DNA of 64,000 nt, from NCBI GenBank assembly GCA_025667525.1, contig CM046875.1, positions 436,182,617-436,246,616 on the forward strand, in the 5' to 3' direction. Within the stretch, counting starts at the first letter, position 1, and the number at the start of each line of letters is the position of its first letter. This stretch comes from Glebionis coronaria (lineage: Eukaryota; Streptophyta; Magnoliopsida; Asterales; Asteraceae). A model generated the notes under the pieces. The model was not told the origin of the DNA and made no database searches. It saw only the letters and a program-made list of their open reading frames with translations. A program made the translations under genes and the position numbers. Of this stretch, positions 1 through 10,347 are shown piece after piece.

Positions 1-264
1 CATTTTATAGCACATCGCCTTTCTATTCACTTCGTAGTTTGTATTCTTCAAATTCTTTCCTATTGGAAGTATTTATCTATTCTTGCTTAATTAAATTTGA
101 TCGATACACGTGTCAAGGACCGGAACGCTCCCGAACACGGTGTATTGCAAAAGCAATACTTATGGAAGTATGTGTATTGAGTGTTCGTATACGTATACAT
201 ATCTACATATAATAATATATCAAAAATATTTTTGTATTTATTGTGTTTTTAAGAAAATACTATA

Positions 265-599
265 TAGGGTTGAGCATCGGTTCAAAACCGAACCGAACCG
301 AATAAAACCGAACCGAAAACCGATTTTGAAAAAATCTCCGACCGAAAACCGAACCGAATTATATTAAGAAAAACCGAAACCGAACCGAAACCGAACCGAA
401 CCGAGTAAAACCGAACCGAATATGTGTCGTAGGCGTATTTTTCATGTTTTTAACCCGAAACCGAACCGAACCGAGAAAAACCGACACAAATATACAAAAC
501 CGAAAACCGAACCGAATTTGATCGGTTCGGTTCGGCTTGGCTCGGTTCGGTTCGGTTTATCGGTTCGGTTCGGTTTTCGGGTTCATTTGCTCAGCCCTA
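265..599. mobile_element. hAT-type MITE, foldback structure
   Basis: The ends are TAGGGTTGAGCA and TGCTCAGCCCTA, 12 bp inverted with one mismatch, flanked by a perfect 8 bp duplication ATACTATA at 257-264 and 600-607. An 8 bp TSD with YAGGG-type ends fits the hAT superfamily. The left half is made of AACCG/AACCGAA repeats and the right half of CGGTTCGGTT repeats, so the whole 335 bp can fold into one imperfect hairpin. There is no transposase; small ORFs inside are translated repeats. It sits in the leader of element A. Confidence 0.88.
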
Positions 600-869
600 A
601 TACTATATGTACGAAAAACCGATGAAATCCAATAATATATATTTTTGGTTGCAATCTCTTAGGAAAAAGATTGCTTTTTGAATTTTTTATTTTTTTGGTT
701 CAATTCTTAAGGAAAAGAATTGATTTTGTTATTTTTTTATTTTTTATATTTTTATATTTTTGATTTTTTTATGTTTTTTATTTATGATACGTAAAAATAA
801 CATTCACGAGGTGAACGGATCCCAAAATCCAATCGAAACCGTCAATCAATAGTCTCTCGTAATGTCATG

Positions 870-886
870 AACCGACAGCGGCGCCA
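870..886 (-). promoter_or_regulatory. Primer binding site of element A (tRNA-Asp type)
   Basis: The minus strand reads TGGCGCCGCTGTCGG two bases after the LTR end. It resembles the tRNA-Asp-complementary PBS typical of Athila elements (TGGCGCCGTTGCCGGGG), with two substitutions. Its orientation shows that element A is transcribed leftward. Confidence 0.75.
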
Positions 887-888
887 TT

Positions 889-2887
889 TGAAATTGAGTA
901 TTTATGAGTTTGTTTATTCTTGATTCTTGACAAATTGAAAGTCCTAAAAATGTCGAGCTTTTAATCGTTCTTGGTTGTTAAGGATATTTGGAATTCTATG
1001 TCTAATTCAATCAACACGTAAAAAGAGGAAAATAATAGTCTACGTATCCGTAAAACACAGTGCAAATACCAATTACCATTCACAAAGTACAAATTTTAAA
1101 TGCAATAAAAGTAAAATTACTTGAAATGTAAACTAATTGAAAGTTTAAGGACTGAAATGTAAAATTCAGAAACTACAAGGACCAAATATGTAAAATGTAA
1201 CCAACTACTAACAAACTTAACAAACTGAAAATGTAACAAACTGAAAGTTTAAGGACTAATTTCTAGCAAACCCTAAAAACTTGCAAGATTAACCCTGATT
1301 ACACACACTAGCAAAGAACAAGGACCATTGTGCAATTAAGTGGAAAGTTTTGTTAAAAACGGGCTAGGTAAATACAATAAGCTGGATAGAGATTATTTCT
1401 CAACCAAATTTGCTCTAGTTTGTTTTAAACTGCTTAAAATGGAAAATTAACTAGGCTTGTAAAAGGAAATTTCTTATAAGCTTGTAAAACCCAAACTAGC
1501 TTATATCAATAAGCCAAGAATAAGCTAACTTGAAATCCAGACTTCCACAACTTGATTTTATTGATGAAACTGATTAATCAACTAACAACAAGCTAGGAAT
1601 GTCTTTTAAAATTGAAAATAATTCACTGAATAAGCCATAATCAAGAATTAAGCAAAAGTGAGCTTATTTAACCAACGTTGACCAAAATTCCAAAAGGCTG
1701 ATTTTTGTAAAATCCACTCAAGACATATTGGCAACCTGATTGGTGAAAGAAAATTGACAAGTTTTTGAAGTGGAAATGGAGTTATAGGAAAACAGTAACG
1801 ACTTTATCACAGAAACTAGCATTTGCTTATAAGCTAACTAATAAGCTGATTTCTCTTTGAAAAGTGGATACCGTATAGTTTCCTTATAGACACTAAAACT
1901 TCAGATGTTAAACTACACTTGGAAACAGTTTTGAGCTAATTTCATCCAGTAATGAAGGTATCGCAAGGAATCAAAGTAAGCAACTTTTCTACTGAACTTG
2001 TTAAAAAATCTTGAATCAAACCTTTTTGCTACCAATTGCCTTTTTGAAAACTTGTTTGACCACTAAATTGAACCACCATGATTACACTATATAACCAAAT
2101 GTAAATGAACTCAATTCAACAAATTTAACAAACTCTAATCACCAAAAATCATCAAAACCAAACACTACTTAAGAAATTTGTATAAGACTTTTTCAAAGAG
2201 AATTTGATTTCAAATCTAAGACAGGTTAAGACTTTTATTGAAACTTATTTGAATGACCAAATGAAGTGTGTTTAGACTGAAAACAAGAAGGTAAACAGTT
2301 TATATCACAAAATGAAACTAATGACTTTTGACTGATGAAAATTCTATCTGAAATCAAGTAAACTAATTAACAGGCTACAAATCAACAAGTAATCAATCAA
2401 ACTATCACAATCATACTACAAACATGCTAAACATTCTATCAGTTCAGCACATAATATCTAAACTAGGAATGAAGCATGTAGAACACTTGAGAGAAACAAA
2501 AATAGGAGCTTTGAAACCTTTTAGAACAAGGCCTCCTCTGATGGAGTAGAGGAGCGCTGAGCTCTCTAGAAAACACTTAAACACCAAAACTCAACCAGAA
2601 TTAACCATCATCATCATCAAATTTAGCATCAACCTATACCCCTACTTCAACTCTGCATATGTATGAAAATAGACTGCAAATGTACTTCAACTGGAACTGA
2701 ACAGCTACAAGTCTTCAAAAAAATTATCAAGCTTCCATTGATAATGGAAGATCAATGGCAACACACAGAATCAACAAGATTGCAATAATGAAGGAAGTAG
2801 AATAAGAGTGAAGTGAACTGATTTTTTTTGATTTTATTATTTGGAGGGAAAAACTATTACAAAAGTTAAAGGTCTAACTAACAATCT
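889..2887 (-). mobile_element. Element A LTR, fragment 1 (downstream part)
   Basis: This non-coding AT-rich DNA lies directly upstream, on the minus strand, of the element A PBS, so it is the R-U5 side of its 5' LTR. It has no ORF of note. At 2533-2554 it carries a hairpin (CTCCTCT/AGAGGAG) at the same distance from the LTR end as hairpins in the related LTRs at 14188-14212 and 42806-42829. The copia-like element at 2888 interrupts it and it resumes at 11828. Confidence 0.6.
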
Positions 2888-3228
2888 TGTTGGAAATACG
2901 TTTTACGTATTTATGAAGGATCGGTCGCTCCAACGATAATTATGTAATGGGCTCGTGATCCATTTACTTTATGTATAGTCCATATAGCCCACATGTAGGG
3001 TGGGCTATATATATCCCCTCCTAGCATGTTAGGAGGGGTTGTTGATTGTCATTTACACATTAATCATTTCCATCTTAACTTTCTCTCTCTATTTTCCCCT
3101 TTTCTCTCATTTCTCTCTCTAATCCCTCATCTCATTCCTTCATCTTCTTCTTTATTTATCAATCAATCAACCATCTTAATCCATCAAATCCATTACATAG
3201 AATAGGCCAATGATAACGTAGACCTTCA
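2888..3228 (+). repeat. 5' LTR of the copia-like element
   Basis: The 341 bp LTR starts TGTTGGAAATACG and ends AGACCTTCA. A TATA-like CTATATATAT at 3005-3014 is followed at once by a GC-rich hairpin (3015-3038), then a CT-rich stretch (3080-3150). Confidence 0.9.
3005..3038 (+). promoter_or_regulatory. TATA box plus hairpin, copia-like 5' LTR
   Basis: CTATATATAT is followed by CCCCTCCTA, a 6 nt loop and TAGGAGGGG. The hairpin lies where transcription would be expected to start. The same module recurs at 11604-11637 and, in a different superfamily, at 17550-17580. Confidence 0.6.
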
Positions 3229-3230
3229 AT

Positions 3231-3244
3231 TGGTATCAAGAGCC
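3231..3244 (+). promoter_or_regulatory. PBS, tRNA-iMet type
   Basis: TGGTATCAAGAGCC lies two bases after the 5' LTR. It matches the initiator-Met PBS TGGTATCAGAGCC with one extra A. Confidence 0.75.
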
Positions 3245-3947
3245 AAGGTTTGAGTGGTTTATTCTAGCTTTTATTTTCTTTTTGATTTTGGTGGGTTTTG
3301 ATTTAATCATGCTTAAATATTAAAAAGTTTGTATTTTTTATAAAAAGTTTGTGTTTTTATGTGTTAAATCATATCAAATCTTCAAATTTACTTACTTTTT
3401 AGATAAAAAAAAATCACAAATTTTTATATAAAAATCAAAAATTTCATTATCAAATCTTAAAAAGTTGGTGTTTTTATAAAAGTTTGTGTTTTTCTCTTTT
3501 TAATTTTGTATTTTTTTTATTAAATCCTTTCTATTTTGTTTGCTTTTTTTGTTTGAATCTCTTAAATTGAACTTTTAATTTTGTTTTTTTTATTTTTTAA
3601 TCAATTTTACCACTTTAATTTTTTTTATTTATTGATTTTAGTCTATCAATTATCAGTTATATCGTTATATCAGTTTTTAATCAGTTTTTTTTTTCATTTT
3701 ATAAGCAGTTTTTATAGTTGTCTTTATTTTTTTATAATCAGTATTTTTCTTTATTTTTTTATCTATTGGGTTTCGAGTTTTTGTCCAATACCAGTCCTTC
3801 AGTCCATCGTTATCAAGGTTTTTGGGTCTCGAGTTTCAGTCAGTCAGTCAGTCAGTTTTTGTCCAGTTCCGGGCGAACTGAAAAGTTCTGAATCGAAAAG
3901 TTCAGAACCGAACACTAACAAACCCAAAAGTTCTGAATCAAATAAAA
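3245..3947 (+). other. T-rich leader of the copia-like element
   Basis: This non-coding leader is dominated by T runs and short repeats such as AAAAGTTTGTGTTTTT (3330-3350 and 3477-3493). The ORF that can be drawn here (3581-3991) has extreme F/S/I content and I do not regard it as a gene. CAGTCAGTCAGT occurs near 3839. Confidence 0.5.
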
Positions 3948-4201
3948 AACTTCCGAATCAATTTTTGAAAAACTTCCGAATAAATTTTTGAAAAACTTCC
4001 GAATCAATTTTTGGAAAACTTCCGAATCAATTTTTGAAAAACTTCCGAATCAATTTTTGAAAAACTTCCGAATCAATTTTTGGAAAACTTCCGAATCAAT
4101 TTTTGAAAAACTTCCGAATCAATTTTTTGAAAAACTTCCGAATCAATTTTTGAAAAACTTCCGAATCAATTTTTGAAAAACTTCCGAATCAATTTTTGAA
4201 A
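3948..4201 (+). repeat. 23 bp tandem repeat, about 11 copies
   Basis: The unit AACTTCCGAATCAATTTTTG plus AAA recurs every 23 bp with few changes and one extra T near 4130. Units abut without spacers, so this is a minisatellite and not a CRISPR array. A perfect palindrome GTTCCGA-T-TCGGAAC follows at 4204-4218. Confidence 0.9.
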
Positions 4202-4218
4202 AAGTTCCGATTCGGAAC

Positions 4219-4780
4219 TCTTCCGATTCGGAACTCTTCCGAATGAAGCAACCATTTCAAACATAACGGACAAATTTTCGACACAACACTCAAATCCACT
4301 CACTCAACACTCACACAAACACCCTCGTTTACGACCCTCGACTGACTCACTCTCACACCCTCGAAAACTTTCACTCGACATCAAAACAAAATCACCTCTC
4401 GACTCTCATCTCTCGGACACCCCTCGCTCTCTCCCTCGAACCAGACAAACACACCTCTCACATCCTCGCCAACCCAAATCCCTTCGTCTGAGCCTCACCC
4501 AAACACAAACAAGACCTTTTAGACTCGACTCAACAAACCAAAAACTGACTCATCCCCCTTGACCATCAACCCCCAAACAAACCTCTCTCACACCTCTCGT
4601 CTCACCTCTCACTTGAATCCCTCTCTCACACCTCTCGACTCCCTCTGACCTCTCGACATCACAACAAAACAACCCTCGAAAACCCTCACACTCTCGACAA
4701 ACCGACACCAAACACCCCCCTCAATCTCACACCTCGAAACTCTCGAACTCAAATAATTACACAACAGAAAGACACTACAG
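4219..4780 (+). other. CT/CA-rich low-complexity leader
   Basis: CTCTCGA, CACTC and CCCTCGA words dominate this stretch, which has no stable ORF. It belongs to the long untranslated leader of the copia-like element. Confidence 0.5.
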
Positions 4781-5300
4781 ATGAGAGAGACTAAAACTTA
4801 AATTAAAAGGAGACACCTACCCGTGACCTTCATGTGAAGATCTTGTAGCCGATTAAGTATATTAAGATCTGCGTTTGTGAGAAAGATAAAGTTTTTCTGT
4901 GTTTGTGAGTAAGAAAGACGACGGTTGGGATAGAGCTTTACAGTAAATGATTCGATTACAAGAGAGATCGAATTGAATCATTCGGATATGAAGTGATGGA
5001 TCTGTAGTTTGTTAGGAGTTGTTTCTTTTAACTGAGTTTACAAGAAAACAGGTGGATTTATCTGTGTGTTTCTGGGATTGATTGGAAGAGAGAGAGAGAG
5101 TTGAAAGGGCAAAGAAGTCGCTGGTTTGTGAGTGTGAGTTTAGGAGAGAGAGATTAATTAGATTGTGAGTGTGAGTTTGGGCGGTTATAACAAAGTGGGA
5201 TGGGCGGTGGAACATTTTGATTGGCCCACGTGTTTTTGTTAGACGGAGAAAACAAGGGCGGATAATTTTGGGACACGTTTTTGGGATACTATAAAATATA
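4781..5300 (-). other. Possible captured host promoter/5'UTR/first exon
   Basis: Read on the minus strand, this looks like a plant gene start. There is a G-box CACGTG (5227-5232) next to CCAAT (5220-5224), a TATAA within GTTATAAC (about 5184-5191), and a CT-rich 5'UTR-like stretch with CTCTCTCTCTC near 5090-5100. Then comes an ATG (4833-4831) followed by ATGAAGGTCACGG and a consensus-like 5' splice donor GG|GTAGGT at 4821/4820. It runs against the retroelement's transcription. I do not recognise the gene, and it could instead be promoter DNA of another transposon. Confidence 0.33.
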
Positions 5301-5805
5301 TCCGTTTTTTTGGCAAATTTATTTTAATCAGATATTGACTCTTTCAAAAATATATCCGATTTTTTTATTTGTTTTATTTCTTTTACTTTTATTTTTATTT
5401 TCTAATTTTAAGTTAACTTTTTAATTTAGTTAATTTAGTATGTTTGTCAATTAATATTTGTCATTTTTGTATTTTAGTCTAGTAAATTTTTGGCTCATCG
5501 TATTGAGGCGGTTATTCCGAAAAAAAAAATAAAGTGGTAAAATATTTGATGGTCCGATTATTATATTTATCGTAGCTTGGTTTTATTTGTTGACGGGTTT
5601 TATTTTTGAAGTGAGCCGACTTCGCTTTGATCACCGGTTTATTTTATCATCGATTGAGCCGACAACATTTTTTTTTGAACCGAGAAAAGATTCACATCAT
5701 CCATCGTTGATTTTTAAAAGTTATTTACGGATCCTTCGAAGTTCCTTCACGACTTGGTAAATTCCGAAAATAACTACAATCACGCTCATTTTTCATCATA
5801 ATTAA
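5301..5805 (+). other. AT-rich leader upstream of the copia-like ORF
   Basis: This untranslated DNA has T runs and the repeated word AAATATATCCG(A/T)TTTTTT (5286-5310 and 5348-5365). It leads into the ATG at 5806. I see no conserved element. Confidence 0.4.
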
Positions 5806-8004
5806 ATGGAGTCTTTGAATTCAACATTTCAAGAGGGAGAATCGCATCAAGTGCAAGCCAACGCTAGGGAAAGTGGTATAACTTCATTTCGAATGCTTCA
5901 GTATCATCTAGTTAATCTTTCACGGCTTCAAGGAGGGAGTGAATTTATGACAATCTTTGGACAAGATCGTCATATATTCATCGACTCAATTTTTACCACT
6001 TTAACCCAACTCGCCGAGCAACTCAACCATGGAAACTTTAATCACTCTGCATCGGCACTTGCCTATAAGGATCTTGTGACACAACTCACGCCTTTCCTCC
6101 AATTCAATATCATTAAGCCTGAAAGTTCTGTGATTTGCCAATCATTTCTTCGAGATACACATACCGAGCTTCGAGCTTTCCGTGATACAATATTGAAACT
6201 CATGACATCGGTTTCGTCTTCGATTTATCAACAATCACTACTTCAGCAAACGTATGATAATGGAGTGCAAGAATCAATGCCGCAGATGCAAGAGGAGAAT
6301 GGTCATACGGTTGAAAACTTGGAGCCTATCAATGCCAAGAGCACGGAATCAGGAGGACAACATGATACCAGTGGCACGTCAGGAACTGTTCACGAGATCT
6401 CTTTTGCTGACACCGTACCCGTTTATGACGAAGAGCCGGCAAACATGGTACAATGTAATGTTGTTTATGATGTATATGCTGATGATATGCCGCATATTGA
6501 GCATTCTAAACCTAATTATGACAAACATGGGATGGAAAAGAGTGATAGCAATACCACTTCTGATTCATCCGATGTAAGTCATAATGGGGGAGAGATTGTT
6601 CAGAATGCTAAACATCATGATAATTGTATTATAACTGCTTCACTGACTGCTTCTGATTCCAAGATTAGAGAGCTCGAAACGACTGTAGCTCAACAATCAA
6701 AAGATCTTGAGGATGCCAAACTTGAATTTTCTAAGAAAATGGACAAATTTGAAACATACTTTGAAAAACTTGAAAAGTCAAACGTTGTTCTTGAAAGAAA
6801 ATTGGATCAAACTGTTCTAGATTCTAAAGCTGAAAAGGATAATTTTTTGAAACAAATTCAACTGCTTGAATCTAAGTTGGCATTCCAAGATAACATGCTC
6901 AAAGAAAATGAAACATTAAAGGCTCAAGTACAGGAAAAGGTGTTTGCTATTGCTGCGTTGAAAAACGAGTTAAGGAAAAATAGAGGATCTAGTGTGGACA
7001 CTAAGCTTGAAAAACCATCAATCTTGGGGAAACCGCCTACAAATCAGTTCGTCAGACAACCGATTGTCAGACAACCTACTGCATTTAGATCCGAGCGACC
7101 ACAATCCTCGAGACCGCGGTTTGCCTCCCAAGTTGATTTGGTTCATCTTTCTAGACCAGACACTCCAACAACTAGGCCCTATGTGATCACTCCAGCTTTA
7201 GCAAGACCAAATCATATGATTGCCTCTAGTTTCCCTAAAAATACCAAGACCACGTCTAGAACTAGTTCAAATGACGTTGGCCATAAATCTAGTCTAAGGG
7301 AAGTTATGCAAAAGACACATGTAAGAGATAGAAATGTCAATCCTAGTCATATGCCTTCTAGATTACCCAACACTGCTAACCGTAGCATGTCATCTCCTAG
7401 GAGCGTCGATCAATCATCTAGGAATTACTCAGACATTAAATATGCTACTTGTAAAACATGTAGAAAATGTGTCTTTACGGCAAATCATGACTCCTGTATC
7501 AAAAAATTGCTTAATGAGGTGAACTCCCGTGCTAGACTTAAATCCCAGTGGGTTGCAAAAATCAAACCCGTTGGCAAAATGTGGTGCCCAACTGGTAGAA
7601 CTTTCACTCTTGTAGGAAACGAATGCCCTTTAACTAGGATAGTCTCTGATTCTACGAAGACGACTAGGGAGGAAATTACAAAGGATGATACATCACTTAA
7701 GCCTGAACTTAAGATTTTCTATAAAAGGAAACGTTTGCCAACTAAGACAAGTGAATCATCCCTTCAGGCCACCTCTGACACAAGAACAGAAAACCGTGAA
7801 CCCCTACGTGCTTCTAAAATAGATATCACTAATCCATGCAAAAGTATACAAACTCCTAATGAGAATGCAGGTACCAAAGTTGATGTTCCAAAAGAACGAA
7901 GCGGTCCAATCGTTGTATACCGTTCAACTAAGGACACTCTCAGAGTTTGGTTGCTGAAGAAGCAGATATCAGAGAAATTAGCATCTCAGGGGATTCATGG
8001 TTAA
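5806..8004 (+). CDS. Copia-type gag-spacer protein, 732 aa, no enzymatic domains
   Basis: This is the only long ORF of the copia-like element and starts at a true ATG. The N-terminal ~200 residues show no motif I recognise. Residues about 285-395 form a strong coiled coil (heptad-rich K/E/L with phrases such as QLLESKLAFQDNMLKENE). Residues about 400-540 are basic and S/T/P/R-rich. A Cys cluster CKTCRKCVFTANHDSC lies near residue 547, then a KMWCPTGRTFT...CPLTRI motif near 590-615, and the C-terminus is VWLLKKQISEKL. The Cys cluster and the PTGRTFT motif are familiar from Asteraceae copia polyproteins, between the gag zinc knuckle and integrase. Here that spacer stands alone as a complete ORF. 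It may be a structural particle protein, but that role is inference. Confidence 0.7.
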   Translation: MESLNSTFQEGESHQVQANARESGITSFRMLQYHLVNLSRLQGGSEFMTIFGQDRHIFIDSIFTTLTQLAEQLNHGNFNHSASALAYKDLVTQLTPFLQFNIIKPESSVICQSFLRDTHTELRAFRDTILKLMTSVSSSIYQQSLLQQTYDNGVQESMPQMQEENGHTVENLEPINAKSTESGGQHDTSGTSGTVHEISFADTVPVYDEEPANMVQCNVVYDVYADDMPHIEHSKPNYDKHGMEKSDSNTTSDSSDVSHNGGEIVQNAKHHDNCIITASLTASDSKIRELETTVAQQSKDLEDAKLEFSKKMDKFETYFEKLEKSNVVLERKLDQTVLDSKAEKDNFLKQIQLLESKLAFQDNMLKENETLKAQVQEKVFAIAALKNELRKNRGSSVDTKLEKPSILGKPPTNQFVRQPIVRQPTAFRSERPQSSRPRFASQVDLVHLSRPDTPTTRPYVITPALARPNHMIASSFPKNTKTTSRTSSNDVGHKSSLREVMQKTHVRDRNVNPSHMPSRLPNTANRSMSSPRSVDQSSRNYSDIKYATCKTCRKCVFTANHDSCIKKLLNEVNSRARLKSQWVAKIKPVGKMWCPTGRTFTLVGNECPLTRIVSDSTKTTREEITKDDTSLKPELKIFYKRKRLPTKTSESSLQATSDTRTENREPLRASKIDITNPCKSIQTPNENAGTKVDVPKERSGPIVVYRSTKDTLRVWLLKKQISEKLASQGIHG

Positions 8005-8018
8005 AGCTTACACAGGAC

Positions 8019-8879
8019 TTACAGTCACATAACAGACTGTAACTCGATCTCCAAAGAAAGGAAAGTTCATCCCGATGATGACTTATCCTAAAAACGAGAA
8101 GTTCATTTTTCTCGGGCATGAGCTTATATCAAAAACATTCCAAGTTTTTAAGCTCATGCACTATGGCTCCTCGTTAAATGACAGACGACGACCCGGACTT
8201 CAGAGACAGGGAAGTTTATCTACGCAACGATAACTTACCCTCTTAACAAGAAATTAATTTTTCTTGGACACGAGCTTACCCTAAAACCATTCAAAGGTTT
8301 TAAGCTCGTGTATATGGTTTATCATTAAATATCAGATGGTAACCCGTTCATCAAAGAAAGGAAAGTTTATCGCCGATGATAAACTTATCCTAACAACGAG
8401 AAATTAGGTTTTCTCGTGCATGAGCTAAAATTAAAAACATTCGAGGTTTTTAAGCTCATGCACAATGACTTACAGTTAAATGTCAGACTGTAACTCGAAC
8501 TTAAAATAAAGGAAAGATTATCTTTTATGATAACTTATCCTCTTAACGAGAAATTCACCTTTATCGGTCATGAGCTTGTATTAAAACATTCGAAGTTTTA
8601 AGCTCAGAAAGGAAAGTGTATCTTTTAAATAAGAGAACTTTTCTTCATAACGAGAAATTAACCTTTCTCGGTCATGAGCTTTCCGTTAAAACAGTCAAAG
8701 TTTTCAAGCTCATGAAAACGACTTCTAAGTAAATGTCAGCTTAGGACACGTTCTTCAGATAAAAGGAAAGTTTATCGCCGATGATAAACTTATCCTTAAC
8801 AAACGGGAAGTTTACAACTTCTCAGACTTGAGCTCGTTTCATAAGATATTTAACATCTTAAAGCTCAAGTAATTGGTTT
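8019..8879 (+). repeat. Tandem ~150 bp structured repeat array, six units
   Basis: Units are anchored by GGAAAG at 8060, 8209, 8360, 8511, 8611 and 8765 (spacing 149, 151, 151, 100, 154; unit 4 is shortened). Each full unit holds up to four hairpins in fixed order: H4 (loop like TAAATGTCAG), H1 (AAGTTTATC/GATAAACTT within GGA...TCC), H2 (CGAGAA/TTCTCG) and H3 (CATGAGCTT/AAGCTCATG enclosing AAAAC/GTTTT). Stem sequences differ between units in compensating pairs. It lies just after the stop codon of the 732-codon ORF and has no coding potential. Confidence 0.85.
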
Positions 8880-9380
8880 TCAAAACTTTGAACACAATTT
8901 TTCGAGAATTTCTCAAAAGGTTTTTCTAAATCTTTCAAAATTGTGTGTTCAAAAATGTTTTGATAAAACGAGCATGTCTTTTGGAATCGATAATATTTAC
9001 GAACCTAGAAATGTCATTCAATAATGACACGGGGTTGTAAATAAAGTTCGAGCAGAAGTTCAAATGATTTTAAAACATGCTCAAAATGGTTTGCTATTAT
9101 TTCAGATAGCAACCCGCTTTTCATAATCAAGTCAAGCATTTCACCGGAAAGCTTTGACTCAACAACGGGAATTAATTTTCCCGGGGACGTGACGAGGTGA
9201 CCAACATTCGTGAACAAGAACCATGTGAATCTTTCATATGATGTTCTCCATCATTCAGGTCCTACCTCGTAAATTGTTAATCTTGTGAATTCATTATCAT
9301 ATATGATCTTTGCACGTAATAAATACCTTACACTTGTGTTTAAAAGGTATTTAATTTACGTTTCAGCACACCCTCATTAA
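8880..9380 (+). repeat. Extension of the structured region, degenerate unit(s)
   Basis: A long stem (GAACACAATTTT with AAAATTGTGTGTTC, 8890-8955) and a long-range pair GAGCATGT/ACATGCTC (about 8970-9082) come first. A degenerate seventh unit follows: GGTTTGCTAT/ATAGCAACC (9088-9113, loop TATTTCAG), GTCAAGC/GCTTTGAC, CGGGAA/TTCCCG (9166-9183) and CGAGGT/ACCTCG (9192-9269). A final AAATACCTT/AAGGTATTT stem lies near 9323-9352, and CCCTC/GAGGG near 9371-9387. Confidence 0.65.
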
Positions 9381-10347
9381 TTTGAGGGGGAGCTTGTGTA
9401 ATCTATGAAGATAATTGGATTTGCATTCTTCTTCCCAAATTTTCTTAAAATGCTATTAAATCAATTGATTTTAAAAACATCGATTGGGTTAATATTTTTA
9501 ATATGGGGGAGAAAATGTTATTTAATATGGGATATGATCAATCATAAATGGTTTGACTTAACGTGATAGCTCATCCCGACATGTGCAAAATGTTTTCGGA
9601 TATCGTGGCATATGTTAAGGGGGAGCAAAATGGATTTGCACTTCAAAATGGATTTCATGGTGACATACACTTACCCAAAACATCTCTATTCACGACGGTA
9701 AAGATTGTGGTGACATAAGGATGGTAGGATAGGTTAAAGTCCAATGATTTCTCTAGAACCGGAGGAATCTTCCCAAGGACATTCTATAGCTAGAAATAGT
9801 AGTCCTTAGGAAAGATGGAGAAAGATTGTGAACGTAGCTGAATGCCGACCAAGTACTTAAATTAGCACTGGAACAATCAAAACAAGGTGCTAGTGATGAC
9901 GTATTGGTAAGCATTGAAGGGGTTGAAGAATGAAAAAGAAATGTAAAGATAAAGGGTGTAAAGAAAGAAGCCCTCCTTACAACTTTAGGCAGAAACCGGG
10001 TCAATACATATGCTATTGAGGTCATTTTTGCTAATGATTCTCGATATTGAAGAAAGACATCATGGACCCAGTGATGCAATGCACAACCCTTCCCAGCTAA
10101 CTCAAATATCTCTCAAAAGGTATTTGTTTTAATCACACGGAGATCAACACGTTATCTATTGGTTTATTCACTCCGAATAGACTGGTATTGAAAAGGTGGC
10201 ACTCCTCTCCAGCCTCCGATCACTAAAAATCCAAAATGCAGGATCGAGTCTAGAGCCATTTGAGATCATCAAATATCTCATTAGGACACGCTTTCATATT
10301 TCCTTGCTTCTTCACACACTGTGAAAAGTAAGAAAGATCTTAAGAGT

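Larger units (their letters stand above)
1..888 (-). mobile_element. Internal 5' region of minus-strand Athila-like element A (partial)
   Basis: Read on the minus strand, this follows the element A LTR and PBS and runs off the window. Just past the PBS it shares a stretch (TTTTGGGATCCGTTC) and general layout with the 5' leader of the Athila element at 18730-18830, which places it in the same lineage. It is AT-rich, with long T runs around 660-790, and holds no coding region. The hAT MITE at 265-599 is inserted in it. The gag-pol of element A would lie left of the window. Confidence 0.6.

Noticed and set aside
110..625. Two small ORFs at the left end
   Set aside because: They are translations of the AACCG/CGGTT repeats and TIRs of the hAT MITE.
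3581..4176. ORFs rich in Phe and in NFRINFWK-type repeats
   Set aside because: They read T-rich leader and the 23 bp tandem repeat; no conserved protein features.
3948..4201. CRISPR-like regular repeat
   Set aside because: Units are directly adjacent with no unique spacers, and the context is a plant retroelement.
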